Shown piece after piece: positions 1-12,075 of a DNA stretch of 64,000 nt (within the stretch, counting starts at the first letter, position 1; each line of letters opens with the position of its first letter). The stretch covers positions 9,592,016-9,656,015 of the forward strand of contig NC_034011.1 of the NCBI RefSeq assembly GCF_000346465.2, read 5' to 3'. This stretch comes from Prunus persica (taxonomy: Eukaryota; Streptophyta; Magnoliopsida; Rosales; Rosaceae). The translations under genes and the position numbers were made by a program. The notes under the pieces were generated by a model, which ran no database searches, had not been told where the DNA came from, and saw only the letters and a list, made by a program, of their open reading frames with translations.

Positions 1-1204
1 GTTTCGCGTTTGTTGGATAACTTGTAGTTTTGGAGCAAGGATCCTTTTTTAGTTCTAAAAGCAAGCGCAGAAAAACATTTACTTTCTGCTCACAATGATT
101 TCTTCAAGAGGGAATCCACTCTTCTTATTATGGATTCCTAACCGAAGCTTTTAGCTTAACCATGATATCAGTGTACTTACAAATGAGGGTGACTAATTTT
201 TTATGAAATCAATTAAAATCTCCTGGTTTGTGATTGAAATTGTAGTAAACTCTAGACCCATTGGAGATGAGGATTTTTAACAACTGGTAACCTAGTAAAA
301 TGTTCTACATTCTGTGTTTAGTACTGATTCTTCAACATTTCATTGATAATTTGGTACTAGATACATGCGTCCAAGGTGCATGTACCTATAAATATATCAT
401 ATATACCCTTTACCTTATAGGTTTTTTTAATAGTTCTTTTCCCTGTTACAAGTACAACATGGTTTATTAGTACTCTAGGGTAAGGTGTTGGGTTTTAGGG
501 CTTAGGATTTATAATTTAGCTTTGGGTTTTGGGCCTTGAAGCAAGCATTTTACTTTTTGCCGCATTGTTTGAACTGTGTGATCATGTTTAAGAATCAGAC
601 TCGTGTACCTATATAATGATATATCTGTATGTCTACATGTGTGAGTTTGGTTTTTCCTGTTAAACCAGTGTTACGTGGACATTGGTTCTTTCTCATAAAC
701 AAAAGGTTGACGTGGGTCCTAAAACTCTGATAAGCAGTGTAACCTAATGTATGATCGAGCCTGCTTAGAATGTAGGGAATGTTCAGCTTTATATCTTAGA
801 TCTGCAGATTACAACTTGGGAACTCTTCTGTTCATGCAGGCAATTGTAAAATCATTCTCCCCTACAACTTCCTTTGCAACGTTTTTTAAATTATTATCCT
901 CATTATTTATTTTTCATTTCAGGAAATTGATTCTTGGTAAATGTGTTTGAATTGAATGGTGCTTGAATTCTCTGGTTTTTGTATAACTATTCTAACCGGT
1001 TTTGTTTTAAAATGTTTTGACCTTTTTTCTGGGTATCTGATGTCTGTTACTATTAGTCTCGGTATATTAAAGTTGATCTTCCTTTCTTGTTTGGCTTGGA
1101 TGTTGGAAATTATCTTTGCCTACCTGTTTAATTTATTTGCATCGTTAGGTTTAATGTGGTTGATCTGTTATTAGCTAATAAGTGGTTTCTTGGTCATCCC
1201 GTAG
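1..1204. other. Intron or upstream part of the CCT8 gene, no exon recognised
   Basis: The first recognisable CCT8 exon begins at 1205 after an AG acceptor and starts in the middle of the protein, so the earlier exons must lie to the left of the window. I translated this stretch looking for the residues that normally precede the Leu-Glu-Asn-Tyr start of that exon and found none. It is AT-rich and behaves like one long intron. Short reading frames at 747-950 and 956-1174 have no family resemblance. Confidence 0.6.
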
Positions 1205-4200
1205 CTAGAAAATTATGCAAAAACTGAAGAAGCTAAAGTTGAGGAACTCATCAAAGCAGTTGCAGATTCAGGTGCCAAAGTAATTGTCAGTGGAGCAGCA
1301 GTAGGAGAGATGGCACTGCATTTTTGTGAGCGTTACAAGTAAGTGTCAGTGGGTTTTTTGTTGCTAAACTTTTTTCGTCCCGTGTGCGTTCATGCTGTGT
1401 GTATGCAGTAATGTTGTAATTGTAGCATAAACTGGGACTTATGAGTTTAGGTAGACACTTTCACTATGTACTACCCATTTAAGGGTATTTGGATCTCTTT
1501 TAGAGATCCTTGAACTCCTTTAGTGTTTTAACTTTTTTGTTCTTGATTCTAGGCTCATGGTGCTGAAAATCAGTTCAAAATTTGAATTGAGACGATTTTG
1601 CCGCACAACTGGTGCCGTGGCCATGGTAATTTTACAAGAATTTGATATTTTATGTGTAACTTATCTTGTGCTTCTTAATACACTTTGTATTTGTGTAACA
1701 GTTGAAGCTTGGCCAGCCTAACCCAGATGATCTGGGGTATGTTGACTCTGTCTCGGTGGAGGAAATTGCTGGTGTTAGGGTATGCAAAGAAATGTTTCCT
1801 CAGACTGTATTTTGTCTATAAATTTGCTTATTCATGCCTCATTTGTTTTTCTTATTTCTTGTTAACGTGTCCAATATGTAGGTCACTGTTGTGAAGAATG
1901 AAGAAGGTGGCAACTCTGTATCCACTGTGCTTCTACGAGGAAGTACTGACAGTATATTAGATGACCTTGAAAGAGCAGTTGATGATGGAGTGAACACTTA
2001 CAAGGTAAATTATAAGGCACATTTATAATTTTGTATGTCTTTCTAGGCTGGGTTTGTTTTACCTCTGAAATTGTTAGCATATGGTTCTTTAGAACTTTTA
2101 AAATAATTCTTCGATCAGGTGTCATCGATATCTTACTATCTTAATGCATTTCATTTTCAGGCAATGTGCAAGGATAGCCGTATTGTTCCTGGAGCTGCGG
2201 CAACTGAAATTGAGTTAGCTAGGAGACTGAAGGAATTCTCTTTTAAAGAAACAGGGTAAATTGCCTCTGCTTTTGAATTTATTCATTTTTAAGTGATTTA
2301 CACAATGTGTATGCAATATGCCTAACTTTCACCACTATTATATATTTTTGCTTGATTCTATGAAAATTTTAAGGTACAGTCACAGAAATTATCAACAATA
2401 ACAAAGATATATCCTCAAAGGAGGTGGAAATTGCTATGCAAGATTCTTTGGAGTGTAAGGAATGCATATCATATAAGGAATTTTATTGAAATTGTGGTAT
2501 GGGGTAAATTGAAGTATACAAGATGTATAAAAACTTAAAATGGTATCCAAATAAATTTCCTAGAAAATGCCTTAAAGAAGCATCATGGGTATTACAACCC
2601 AACTAGAGAGGGACACCCGTTTTACAGTTTTAAATCAAACTTAGGTAACACATAATGGAGCAATTTCCTAGCACTAAAAAGAACAAAAGAAAGAAACGGA
2701 TATATCATGGATGTTCTTGTCCAAAAAAGGTGCGGTTGAGATAGGTAATTGTGAAGTACTTTGATTTGAATCATTTAGAGTTCTTTGATATTGATCTGAA
2801 TTGTTGGTTTTCATAATATGCATGTAATGTTGTACCTGAAAGCATAAAGTAGAATCTGGAGGCCTACACCAACTATCGGAACTTAAATTTTTAATTTTTT
2901 TTTTTTGTGTCCAGTCATAGGTCACAATTGGGCATTAGTGAAATAACAAACTAAAGAAAGAATGGTTTTGCAGATTGGATCAGTATGCTATAGCAAAATT
3001 TGGCGAAAGCTTTGAGATGGTGCCTAAAACTCTCGCTGAGAATGCTGGGCGTAATGCAATGGAGATCATATCGTCCCTCTATGCTGAGCATGCGTCAGGA
3101 AATACCAAAGTTGGCATCGACTTGGAAGACGGTGTTTGCAGAGACGTGTCAGCTCTAAATGTTTGGGACCTCCACATAACTAAGTAAGCTTTTCTTTGTC
3201 TTGTAATGATTTATTTATTTTTTGTGTGGAAGTTTTCATTACATTGTATGTTGTTACAACTGTGATGCTTGATTTGATTTTGGTGTAATGAGATTAAGTT
3301 CTGTACATTAAATTTGGGTCAAGAAATTTTTATTTATTTATTTGGTAGAGGACTCTTTTAATTCCCATGCCCTTTCCAGAGGTTTTGCTAGCCAATGATT
3401 TCCTGCTGCTTCTATTAGTGGTTCATTTGTTTGGTGCTTGTATCCTTCTGTTGATGTTATATGTCAAAGTGCAATTTAATTTAGCTTTGTGAGGGGGTAT
3501 TGTGGTGAAGTTGTAATATGGATAATAGGCATAATTAGGCAGTTGTCTACATTTGTAATATTTAATCTAGTCCATGATTTGTAGTTTTGTTTTTTGGCCT
3601 GAAGTCCATGATTTGTGGTAATTCATATCTTTGCCAAAATCCTTTACTCCATGCAACCCAGTTATTCAGTGTTTTTTCCCTCCATTATTCTGTTTGTGTA
3701 TATAGATGTAGCTATATATCCATTTTGAAAGCTTTATTTATGTTTTGGTTTCAAGAAATGGTTGGTTTCTTGAGGATAATGCAGCGACGATTCTAACCTT
3801 TTTAAAATCCTCCATCAATTTAGTGGATGTATTCTCATTCTGGATTTTCGTATGAGTTACATCCATATGAAAGGGTTTGTAGTATTTTTCAATAAGTGAA
3901 GATTCAGTTAAGGAGGAATAACGACATGTAAGCCAACCGTTGTTCATATCTCAAACTCATACACATCAGATGTTTTATTAATTGTAAATAGTTGTTTTTC
4001 ATTCATCTATTTGAATTCAATGTACTTTTTGAAATTACTGTGATTTATAAGTAAACTTTGGGTTAAAAAGTTATGTTTTATAGGATAGAGGCATCATATT
4101 CTATGTTGGGCTCTTTTTTTCTTTTTGGCCTGATCTTTCTTGGGATGTTTGCTACAGGTTTTTTGCTCTCAAATATGCTGCAGATGCTGCCTGCACTGTT

Positions 4201-4215
4201 CTACGAGTAGATCAA
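1205..4215 (+). CDS. CCT8: T-complex protein 1 subunit theta (CCT8), 3' part, seven exons
   Basis: This is the theta subunit of the cytosolic group II chaperonin TRiC/CCT, which folds actin, tubulin and other proteins by ATP hydrolysis. Exons read from the sequence are 1205-1338, 1553-1625, 1702-1779, 1882-2004, 2161-2255, 2974-3183 and 4158-4215. All have GT-AG borders and agreeing phases, giving 257 codons. The translation follows plant CCT8 closely: ENYAKTEEAKVEELIKAV, then SSKFELRRFCRTTGAVAM, LRGSTDSILDDLERAVDDG, VPGAAATEIELARRLKEF, TKVGIDLEDG and finally ACTVLRVDQ. This covers part of the apical domain, the intermediate domain and most of the C-terminal equatorial domain. The N-terminal half lies left of the window. 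The short last coding exon, normally about 20-25 residues after VDQ, was not found and may sit in the gap at 4749-4848. The identification is firm; exon borders are inferred from splice signals. Confidence 0.95.
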
Positions 4216-4748
4216 GTAAGTAACTAATAACTATTGAGTTTTCCAACTTTCGGAGTACCCAACTTTAATTTCGAACTGAATCATAAAACTGAAATACTAA
4301 GTGCATCTGGTTTTAAACTCGTCTTTGAGCTTTTGTTTGGATTAAAATAAGAAACCTATGAAACTCGTACCAATACTTCAAACAATGGAAGCAAATATGA
4401 TATTTTTTTGAAGTTCCTTTGGGAAATGCAGAATTTGTTAAATATAGTGTCACTGCAGTAGGTATAATTCTTTATTAAGATTGATGTAGGGTTGGGCGTA
4501 CCTCTATTTTACAAAGAATTGAACAGCGAGGGATTTTGAAATTGTGAGACAAGGATTTATGACTTAAATGTATTGCTAATATATCTTCTGCTAGAAATAC
4601 CCACTTTAGCATAACTGATTGGATATAAGTTGGGCCGCTTTTCAATGATTTCGCTCTTGACAAAACAAGACTTAAAAAAAAGACATAATAGCTGTTTTGT
4701 TTTTGTCAGAACATGAAAGTTGGTTTGATGATTAGCATAAATTAATTG

Positions 4749-4848
4749 NNNNNNNNNNNNNNNNNNNNNNNNNNNNNNNNNNNNNNNNNNNNNNNNNNNN
4801 NNNNNNNNNNNNNNNNNNNNNNNNNNNNNNNNNNNNNNNNNNNNNNNN
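4749..4848. other. Assembly gap (100 N)
   Basis: Exactly 100 N, the usual placeholder for a gap of unknown size. It falls where the final exon of CCT8 is expected. Confidence 0.99.
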
Positions 4849-4987
4849 AAGTTGACTATCTTTGCTTGTATTGCTCTATGTTAGGGATCTTTTGTTCCAT
4901 TTTAGTAACAATTTTGTTTAGGAGAAAAAGAAACTTGTTATTGCAGTTCATGCTTTGTAAATGCTACTTTTCTGTTACGATGGACAC

Positions 4988-5073
4988 ATGGTATGCCCTT
5001 GTTGGGTAGGTTTGGATTGAAACAATGATCATGGTATGCCCCTGTAGGGCTGGTTTGGATTGAAACGATGATC
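4988..5073 (+). repeat. Two-copy direct repeat of 43 bases
   Basis: Units 4988-5030 and 5031-5073 both start ATGGTATGCCC and end ATGATC, and they differ at only a few positions. No coding role is apparent. Confidence 0.8.
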
Positions 5074-5904
5074 GGGTGCTTGAGCCATGTTTAGTGAGAA
5101 GCTTGAATGTATTTTCTTTTCTGTTGTATTTGGCCCTTTTCTTTTCAAGTATGCCAGAAATCATCCTGGTTTTGTAATATGTGGTTTGTGCTCAATTATG
5201 GTTAAGGTTAATGCTTGGCATGCTTTCACTAATTACTTGCATTTTTGTACCCAATATTTGATAGCTGCCTTCTTTTGAACGAAGATTCATTGAGGGAGAG
5301 AATTACTTTCCCTTTGAGTATGAATCGATGTGCAACTCCAACTATCATTTGAAAGGTCAACATCAATTCGTGCATAAGGATGGATAACAATTGTCGTATG
5401 TGAGATTTGAATTCAGGATTACCTTCAACAAAATGGAGACTCTGTTATTAGACCAAATGACCCGTTGACATATGAGGTCTGGAGGTTTTTATGTGAAGAT
5501 GTGTGCTTGTAATTCCTACCTTATTCTGTAATATTTACCCTCATTAATCCTAATAATTTTTGGGGTTTGTAGGGAGGTCTTATGCCAGGGAGGGTAAGAG
5601 TCCAATTCTTGTCATGGATATGAAGGATATAAGTGGTAATTCTTGTCATTGGTATGAAAGGGTACAAAGGATAAGTGCTCTACAGCGAAAGTTACAAACT
5701 TACCAAGTTAATCCAGATATTTGGCGGGCTTAAAGTTGGCAAAGAAATTTTTGTAACTTTGACAGATGGGCTCAGGAGAAAAAGTGGTGGCATAAGTCCA
5801 AAGTAAATATCCAGACAAAACAGTGGGCAAATAAGGATGAGCCTAGCAAACTAGTGACTAATGTGTGTGGAAGCTGTTAAAAGCTTCTTCATTCTCTCTA
5901 TCTC

Positions 5905-7679
5905 ATGGCTTCTCTTCTTTCCTTCTCTGTTCCCAATTCAAAGATGATAAGAGCTTCTTCATCACAGTCTGTTTCTGCACCGACCGTTTCCGTGCCGGAG
6001 AACCTTACTGAAAAATTTGGGAGAAAGGGCATCAAATTCTTGGAGTCTGATAACATCCCCATTGTTGAACTCAGAGTCAGAAATGGCAGTTCATTAAGGC
6101 TTCAAATACCCAATGCTCATGTGACTTCATACAAGCCAAAGGTGTACTGGAAGGACGACGGCTTCCAAGAAGTTCTTTACACAATTCCAGGCAATGGAAC
6201 AGATCCTAATTCTACCAAAGCCAAGGGAGGAATTGGTTTGGTCTTGAATGATGTATCAGAAGCAGGCTCCAAAGGCTCACTTGTTTCCACGTCTGAATGG
6301 ACAGTAAAAGATGTTGATTCCGATTCCATCGATGCTCTCCAGGTTTTTTTTTTTTTCGTTCTTTCTTTCTTTTGGTTCCATTTGAAACAAAAAAAAATAT
6401 ACAGAGACATGCTAGATCCGGATGTAGGTGAGTCTGATTGTTCTGACTTCTACTGTTGTAAGTTGCCTTAAGGCGCCTTCCAGTTCCAGCCCAAAAGTTT
6501 AAATGACCAAAACCTTAGTTGTTAGAAATACATAAGATTTTGATCATGAAATTACCAAAACAATGCACTGATACAAAACTAGAGAGCCGAGAATATATTG
6601 AAATGATGAAATTTGAGGACAAAGTTTTTGTTTCCTTGGTTTTCCATTGATTTGGCACTTAGATTTGTTGCAGGTTGAATTAAGCAGCACTAGTGGAACA
6701 CTTGAAATAACCTATGTCGTCAGTTTATATCCGGTAAGCATGGCAACGGCTGTTATTGTGAGAAACAAAGGCCGGAAGCCAGTCACTCTGACCAATGCCA
6801 TACTCAGCCATTTCAAGTTCAAAAGACGAAGCGGGGCAGCGATCCAAGGTCTCAAGGGCTGTGCTTACACTGCACTCCCTCCACTATCTTCTCCTTTTGA
6901 GATTTTGTCTCCTGCTGAAGCAATGAAAGCTGACACTCCAGGGTGGTTCGATTTTGGTTCTCAGCCTGAAGAAAAGCCAGGTTCTTGGACTCACCAAGAT
7001 GTGCCTTTCACCATTTTGAAAAACAAGCTCAGCAGGGTTTATGCTGCCCCTCCTAAAGAGAGACTCAAGCCAATTTATAACACCCCACCTTCCAAATATG
7101 AAACACTGGATCAGGTAACCATTCTTTGCTAAATATACTTAATCTAACTCCTAATCAACAAAAATATATCCGGTGATGATCCGTCTATTCAAATCTCATA
7201 AACGAGAGTTTGATGTGTCGTTAAATAATAATAAAAAATCAGCAAAAACGTAAGGAATGAATAATTGAGTCTCGCCAGATGTAAAATAAAAAATTGTAAT
7301 TAGTTGCCAGTTTTTTTATGGAATTGCGTGACTGCGAATCAGGACCGCACTACCTAATCAATGGTTCAAATTTACTGTCCGACAAGGAACATTACCAATG
7401 ATATTAGTTCTTGTACATATTTATGTACACATAATAAATTTGTGTTTATTTTTTCTTTCCAACTTATTGGTTTGTGAATTTCAGGGGCGTGAGCTCTTCT
7501 ACAGGGTGATACGCATGGGATTTGAGGATATCTACTTATCCAGCCCTGGTTCTTTCTATGAGAAATATGGGGAGGAGTATTTTATATGCACTGGCCCTGC
7601 TTCAATGCTGGTACCTGTGGTTGTCAAGCCTGGTGAGGATTGGAGAGGGGCACAAGTTATTGAACATGATAATTTGTAG
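5905..7679 (+). CDS. PNSB2/NDF5-family photosynthetic NDH protein, chloroplast, aldose-1-epimerase-like fold
   Basis: This is a three-exon gene: 5905-6342, 6674-7114 and 7485-7679. All junctions are GT-AG in phase 0, giving 357 residues. The N-terminus (about residues 1-35) is rich in Ser and nearly free of acidic residues, as in a chloroplast transit peptide. The rest follows the plant family related to galactose mutarotases that includes Arabidopsis NDF2/PnsB2 (At1g64770) and NDF5 (At1g55370). Recognisable stretches are [59 protein letters not shown] and the C-terminal [20 protein letters not shown]. PnsB2 belongs to subcomplex B of the NDH complex that drives cyclic electron flow around photosystem I; NDF5 is a paralogue needed for its accumulation. 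I cannot separate the two from memory. The start is the first ATG of the open frame, and the length is normal for the family. Confidence 0.9.
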
Positions 7680-8162
7680 TAAATATTTTTCTTTTCCTTT
7701 GTTCCTTTTTTGTGTTCTAAATATCTGTAGAGCAAGGTCTAGTCTTTTTTTTCTTTTTTTTTCTTCTTCTACTAGTTTGATCACCTGGTAAGCATGTGAC
7801 GCCAAATATTTTTCGTACCATTGATTTCGTTCATCACAAAATCACACTGATGTATTGTTGATCGTATTGACTTCATCCTATGGATAGTCTACACAACTAA
7901 TGATCCATATTTACCTGCAATATTAGAAACAAAGAAAAGGAATCTCATGGCAAATCAAAGGTTTCAGGGTCGAACCCTCATGGAATTTTAGTTGTGTGTA
8001 TGTGAGAAACTCCCCTCCCTCGTAGTTTAGACTATCGCTTGTACTCAAAAGAAAAAAAAAGGATACTTTCAGATGTAGAGAGTGGAACCTAGTTTAAAAC
8101 TTTATCAATTAGAAGTTGCTACATGGGACTTCGTTACTTTTTATTAAAATTGATCTAAATTG
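7680..8162. other. Intergenic region downstream of the PNSB2/NDF5-like gene
   Basis: No gene is seen. The region contains T-rich 3' flanking sequence, a possible SINE remnant (7921-8061) and, at 8163-8167, the left copy (TTGTG) of the target duplication of the LTR element that follows. Confidence 0.6.
7921..8061 (+). mobile_element. Possible tRNA-derived SINE remnant
   Basis: A GGGTCGAACCC motif at 7967-7977 resembles a pol III B box. It is followed by about 70 bases and an A-rich tail at 8047-8060. No clear A box at normal spacing and no target duplication were found, so this could be chance. Confidence 0.25.
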
Positions 8163-8167
8163 TTGTG

Positions 8168-8706
8168 TGTTGTAAATAATATTGGTGAAGCCCACATAAA
8201 GAGAAATGATGGAAGAAAAATGATGGTGTTGAGTATGGTAGTCAAAAGAAGAAATGATGGTGTTAGAAGTGGGATGATTAGTCAAAAGATGAAATTATAA
8301 TGTTGGGGAGAAATTATTATGTCTCCATTTGAAGCCTTTTACTTTGCCTATAAATAGGCTTGCTCATTCACTTGTAAGACACACCAAATGAAGAGAAGAA
8401 AGAGTGAGGAAAGAAAGAAAGGAAGAGAAGAAAGAGTGAGGAAAGAAAGAAAGGAAGAGAAGGAAGAAAGAGGGTGAGTAAGTAGAGAGAAAAATAGAGT
8501 GGAGAGAAATTTCTCCAAGAGAGAAAATTAGTGAGCCACATACTTATTGTAAACACTAAAGTTGTAGCCCTATTATTTTACATAGTGGAAAAGTTACTAC
8601 TGCTGCTCTCCGGGGACGTAGGCATAGCCGAACCTCGTTAAATACTGTGTCTCATCTACTTTACGTGCAGCTCAATATTCACACATATCCCAGTTATTTT
8701 ACAACA
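8168..8706 (+). repeat. 5' LTR of element 1
   Basis: 539 bases, TG...CA ends. It contains a 32-base purine-rich unit (GAAGAGAAGAAAG...) in two copies near 8391-8454, where the 3' LTR has one; this fully accounts for the length difference (539 against 507). Confidence 0.93.
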
Positions 8707-8720
8707 CGTTATCAGCACGA
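8707..8720 (+). promoter_or_regulatory. Putative primer-binding site, anticodon arm of tRNA-Ile
   Basis: CGTTATCAGCACGA lies directly after the 5' LTR. Its complement matches positions 27-40 (anticodon arm) of plant tRNA-Ile(AAU) as I remember it, with a G where the gene has A34. That base is inosine in the mature tRNA and would be copied as G. The same 14 bases occur at the same place in elements 2 and 3. Confidence 0.6.
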
Positions 8721-8963
8721 AAAGCTCTCAGGTATAATTTTTTGTGCTGCACTATTATTTATACTACTAACCATTGTATATATATATGAAAAGTTGATGG
8801 TAATATAATATGCTATATCTATTCATTTTTCTATTACTAACCACTAACAAAAATGGACCCTTGGTAATACTAAACATATTATCAGTGGGAGACCGTTACT
8901 AATACTAACATTTTTCTTATTTTATTCGGTGGTGGTTTTAACCCCATATTTATTTTATTTACT

Positions 8964-9480
8964 GTATGGTGTAGGTTTATTACCCATACAAGCACGTTTA
9001 CTTTATCGCAAATTTACTTTTACTTAAAGTATGATGTGGAATTAACCCTCATACTTTATGAAATTTACTTTACCGCACATTTATTTTATTTACTGTATGG
9101 TGTAGGTTTATTACCCATACAACAGTATTTATTTAAAAGGGTGGTGCGGGTTTATCGTCCACGCCTTTACTTTTATTTAAATGTATGGAGCAGAATTAGT
9201 GCCCATACAAGCACGTTTACTTTATCGCAAATTTACTTTTACTTAAAGTATGATGAGGAATTAACCCTCATACTTTATGAATTTACTTTACCGCACATTT
9301 AATTTTATTTAAGATATAGTGCGGAATTAACGTCCATATAGCAAGTAATTTATTTTATCGCACATTTACTTTTACTTAAAGTATGATGAGGAAGTAACCC
9401 TCATACTTTATGAATTTACTTTACCGCACATTTACTTTTATTTAACGTATGGTGCGGGTTTATCGTCCATACAAGCAATT
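8964..9480 (+). repeat. Array of short hairpins in element 1
   Basis: Successive units form stems GTATGG/CCATAC (8964-8989, 9095-9120 and again near 9184-9209) or AAAGTATGA/TCATACTTT (9026-9057 and later copies). Each surrounds a related loop of the type TGYGGRWTTAWYG. Homologous arrays occur at 28000-28400 and 41430-41860. Confidence 0.8.
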
Positions 9481-11499
9481 TATTTACCAGTAATTTATTT
9501 ACCAGCAATTTATTTTATGGATTAAATGTGCTGTATGATGAGTTTTTACAGTATGCAGATCAGGACCAGAAGTTCCTTGATCCTCATCATACAATTACAT
9601 CAGGACTTGAAGATCCTTGATGATGATGTTAATATGAGAGCTGGCAGTCTCTCCGGTACTATATTTGTAAACATGTGATTGGACTTGAGGGTCCTTGATC
9701 CCTGACATGTAAATAAGGACCTGGGGTTCCTTAATGATGTAACAGTACCGTATTGGTTCATAATGCCGTACACATGGATGATAACTGTACTGGCAAATGT
9801 ACTGTACACATGAATAGTGCCGTATACATGAATAGTGATGTATGCATAAATATTTACCATTTTGGGTAAACTATCACCATTAAAAAGGGAACCTGCAGTT
9901 CCTTAAACTCATGGATGAGCAATTAAATGAGATGCCAGAAGTTCCTCAAAATATGGACAATTATGTAAGGGCTTGAAGTCCAGAAATATGTACAGAAAAT
10001 TGTAAAAATGTCCATACCATGAGAATATGTGATTTTGGCCCGAAGTTCAAAATCTAAGGGGATTGAATGTCCATACCATGAGAATATGTGATTTTGGCCT
10101 GAAGTTCAAAATCTAACAGTGTTGAGAACCTGAAGTTCCAACAATTAAATGGACAACCCTTGAGGTATTATTGCAAATTGTGGTATGCCACATATCTCTT
10201 TGGCATAAGAGAATGATGAATTGAGGCTCCCCACATATTTTGTTATATCTGGGCCGGAAGCTCATGAACCCAAATATATGAGATATTAGCGTGGTCTTTA
10301 CTCAATTCATATTTCATGTCCATTTTGAAAAGGGCAAATAAATTCTGAGTTTTGTGTTTAGCCCAGGCCAAAAGTTCCGGGCTCCCATACGTTGAAATAT
10401 GAAATTTGGGAAAGTCGATGTGGTTATTTGAACATATAAGGCACAAGGTTCTAAACCGTCATTTTGAAAAGACGTAAAAACCACAGGTGCAAATTTTAAG
10501 AATGTGCGCAATTATTATAACAGGAAAGGAGCAAGTTGAAACGCAGTTGCTCCAATCAAGTTTTGCAAAGGCCATATCTATAGGAGGAAATATGGCTACA
10601 GTTTCCAGGGTCCCATATTATCTTTTTCTTTCCCAGATTCCAAAACTTCACGTGGCCTCCATTAAATGTTTGTCGGCACTTTCGGCGTTTTCAAAGTATT
10701 ATTTTCATCAAAAACCGATCTTGCTTACGGATTTCACGGAGCTACTTTTTCAAAAGTACCCCGAGAATCTCGCAATTTTCCTATGGTTAATTTGAAATTC
10801 ACCGGTTCTACCTATTCATTGTATTTGTGTATAAATGAGTTACTAACGAAATTTTCTTTGCAGAAGACATCCAGTTTTCTCCATACCTAGTGATGCGATA
10901 TCTACTTGTTTTTCTTATCAGTGAGCACTTAATATGCCCGAGAAGCAAGACTATCTCTGATCATCCATTCAGGAAGCGAGACTATCCCTGATCACATTTC
11001 CGCTACATTAGGAAACTGTGAAGGCGATCTTATGCTCTAATCTCCGGAAGTCCTTCTAGACTAGGAGATATGAGAGCTTATTGTCTGCTCCCACCAGCTT
11101 CCTTCCCTGATTGCTTACCTTCTCTTTTTGCATTTTTTCTCTTTCTGTAACTCTCTGAGGATTATTTGTTTTTGACAGAGAAAAGAGTTGTGATTTTACT
11201 ATTGCAGGATATAACTAGATCATCAAGCGCTACATTTACTGGGCCGATACAAGCTTGAATGATACTTGAGAAAAGTTTCTCCCACCTAAGGATGTAAGCA
11301 ATACTTGTGTTATTTTTTTGCTTATATACTTAGTTGATATTTTATCTTGAAAGGTAACCAAATGGGAAGATAAGTCCGTTCCAAAAGAATGGCTTGTATG
11401 TATCCATGAATTATTAATGCAAATTTTACAGATTGCAAGTTGGATACATTGATAATACACTGCACAGATTAAAGTCCCATAAGAACAGAATATGGGTAT

Positions 11500-12075
11500 A
11501 GCAGTGATCAATATGATGCACGCCTGTTGCGTAGCAAATGATATGGATTGAAGTCCCGAAAGGACAATCCTTTGACATGTCAATATTGATATTATGCACG
11601 CCTAATGCGTAGCAAATTATATGGGTTAAAGTCCCAGAAATTAATTGACATGTATGTATTAATCTGTGGCATGCCTGCAGCATGACAGATATATGGGTGC
11701 ACGCCTGTTGCGTAGCAAATGATATGGATTGAAGTCCCGAAAGGACAATCCTTTGACATGTCAATATTGATATTATGCACGCCTAATGCGTAGCAAATTA
11801 TATGGGTTAAAGTCCCAGAAATTAATTGACATGTATGTATTAATCTATGGCATGCCTGCAGCATGACAGATATATGGGTGCACGCCTGTTGCGTAGCAAA
11901 TGATATGGATTGAAGTCCCGAAAGGACAATCCTTTGACATGTCAATATTGATATTGCGCACGCCTAATGCGTAGCAAATTATATGGGTTAAAGTCCCATA
12001 ATATGGGTTAAGGTCCCAGCAATTAATTGACATGAATGTATTAATCTGTGGCATGCCTTTAGCATGACAGATATA
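11500..12075 (+). repeat. Tandem repeat with 181-base period in element 1
   Basis: The marker ACGCCTGTTG recurs at 11520, 11701 and 11882, giving about three copies. Element 2 holds roughly one copy of the same unit on the opposite strand near 24990-25230. The frames crossing it are repeat artefacts. Confidence 0.88.

Larger units (their letters stand above)
4216..5904. other. CCT8 last intron and intergenic region before the next gene
   Basis: No convincing reading frame is present. The stretch holds the donor-side intron of CCT8, a 100-base assembly gap, a two-copy 43-base direct repeat and then the presumed upstream region of the gene that starts at 5905. I looked for the C-terminal CCT8 exon and did not find it. 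Confidence 0.5.

Noticed and set aside
5571..5640. Possible CCT8 terminal exon after TTTGTAG at about 5571
   Set aside because: The translation does not resemble the known CCT8 C-terminus and soon meets a stop. The distance also makes it unlikely.
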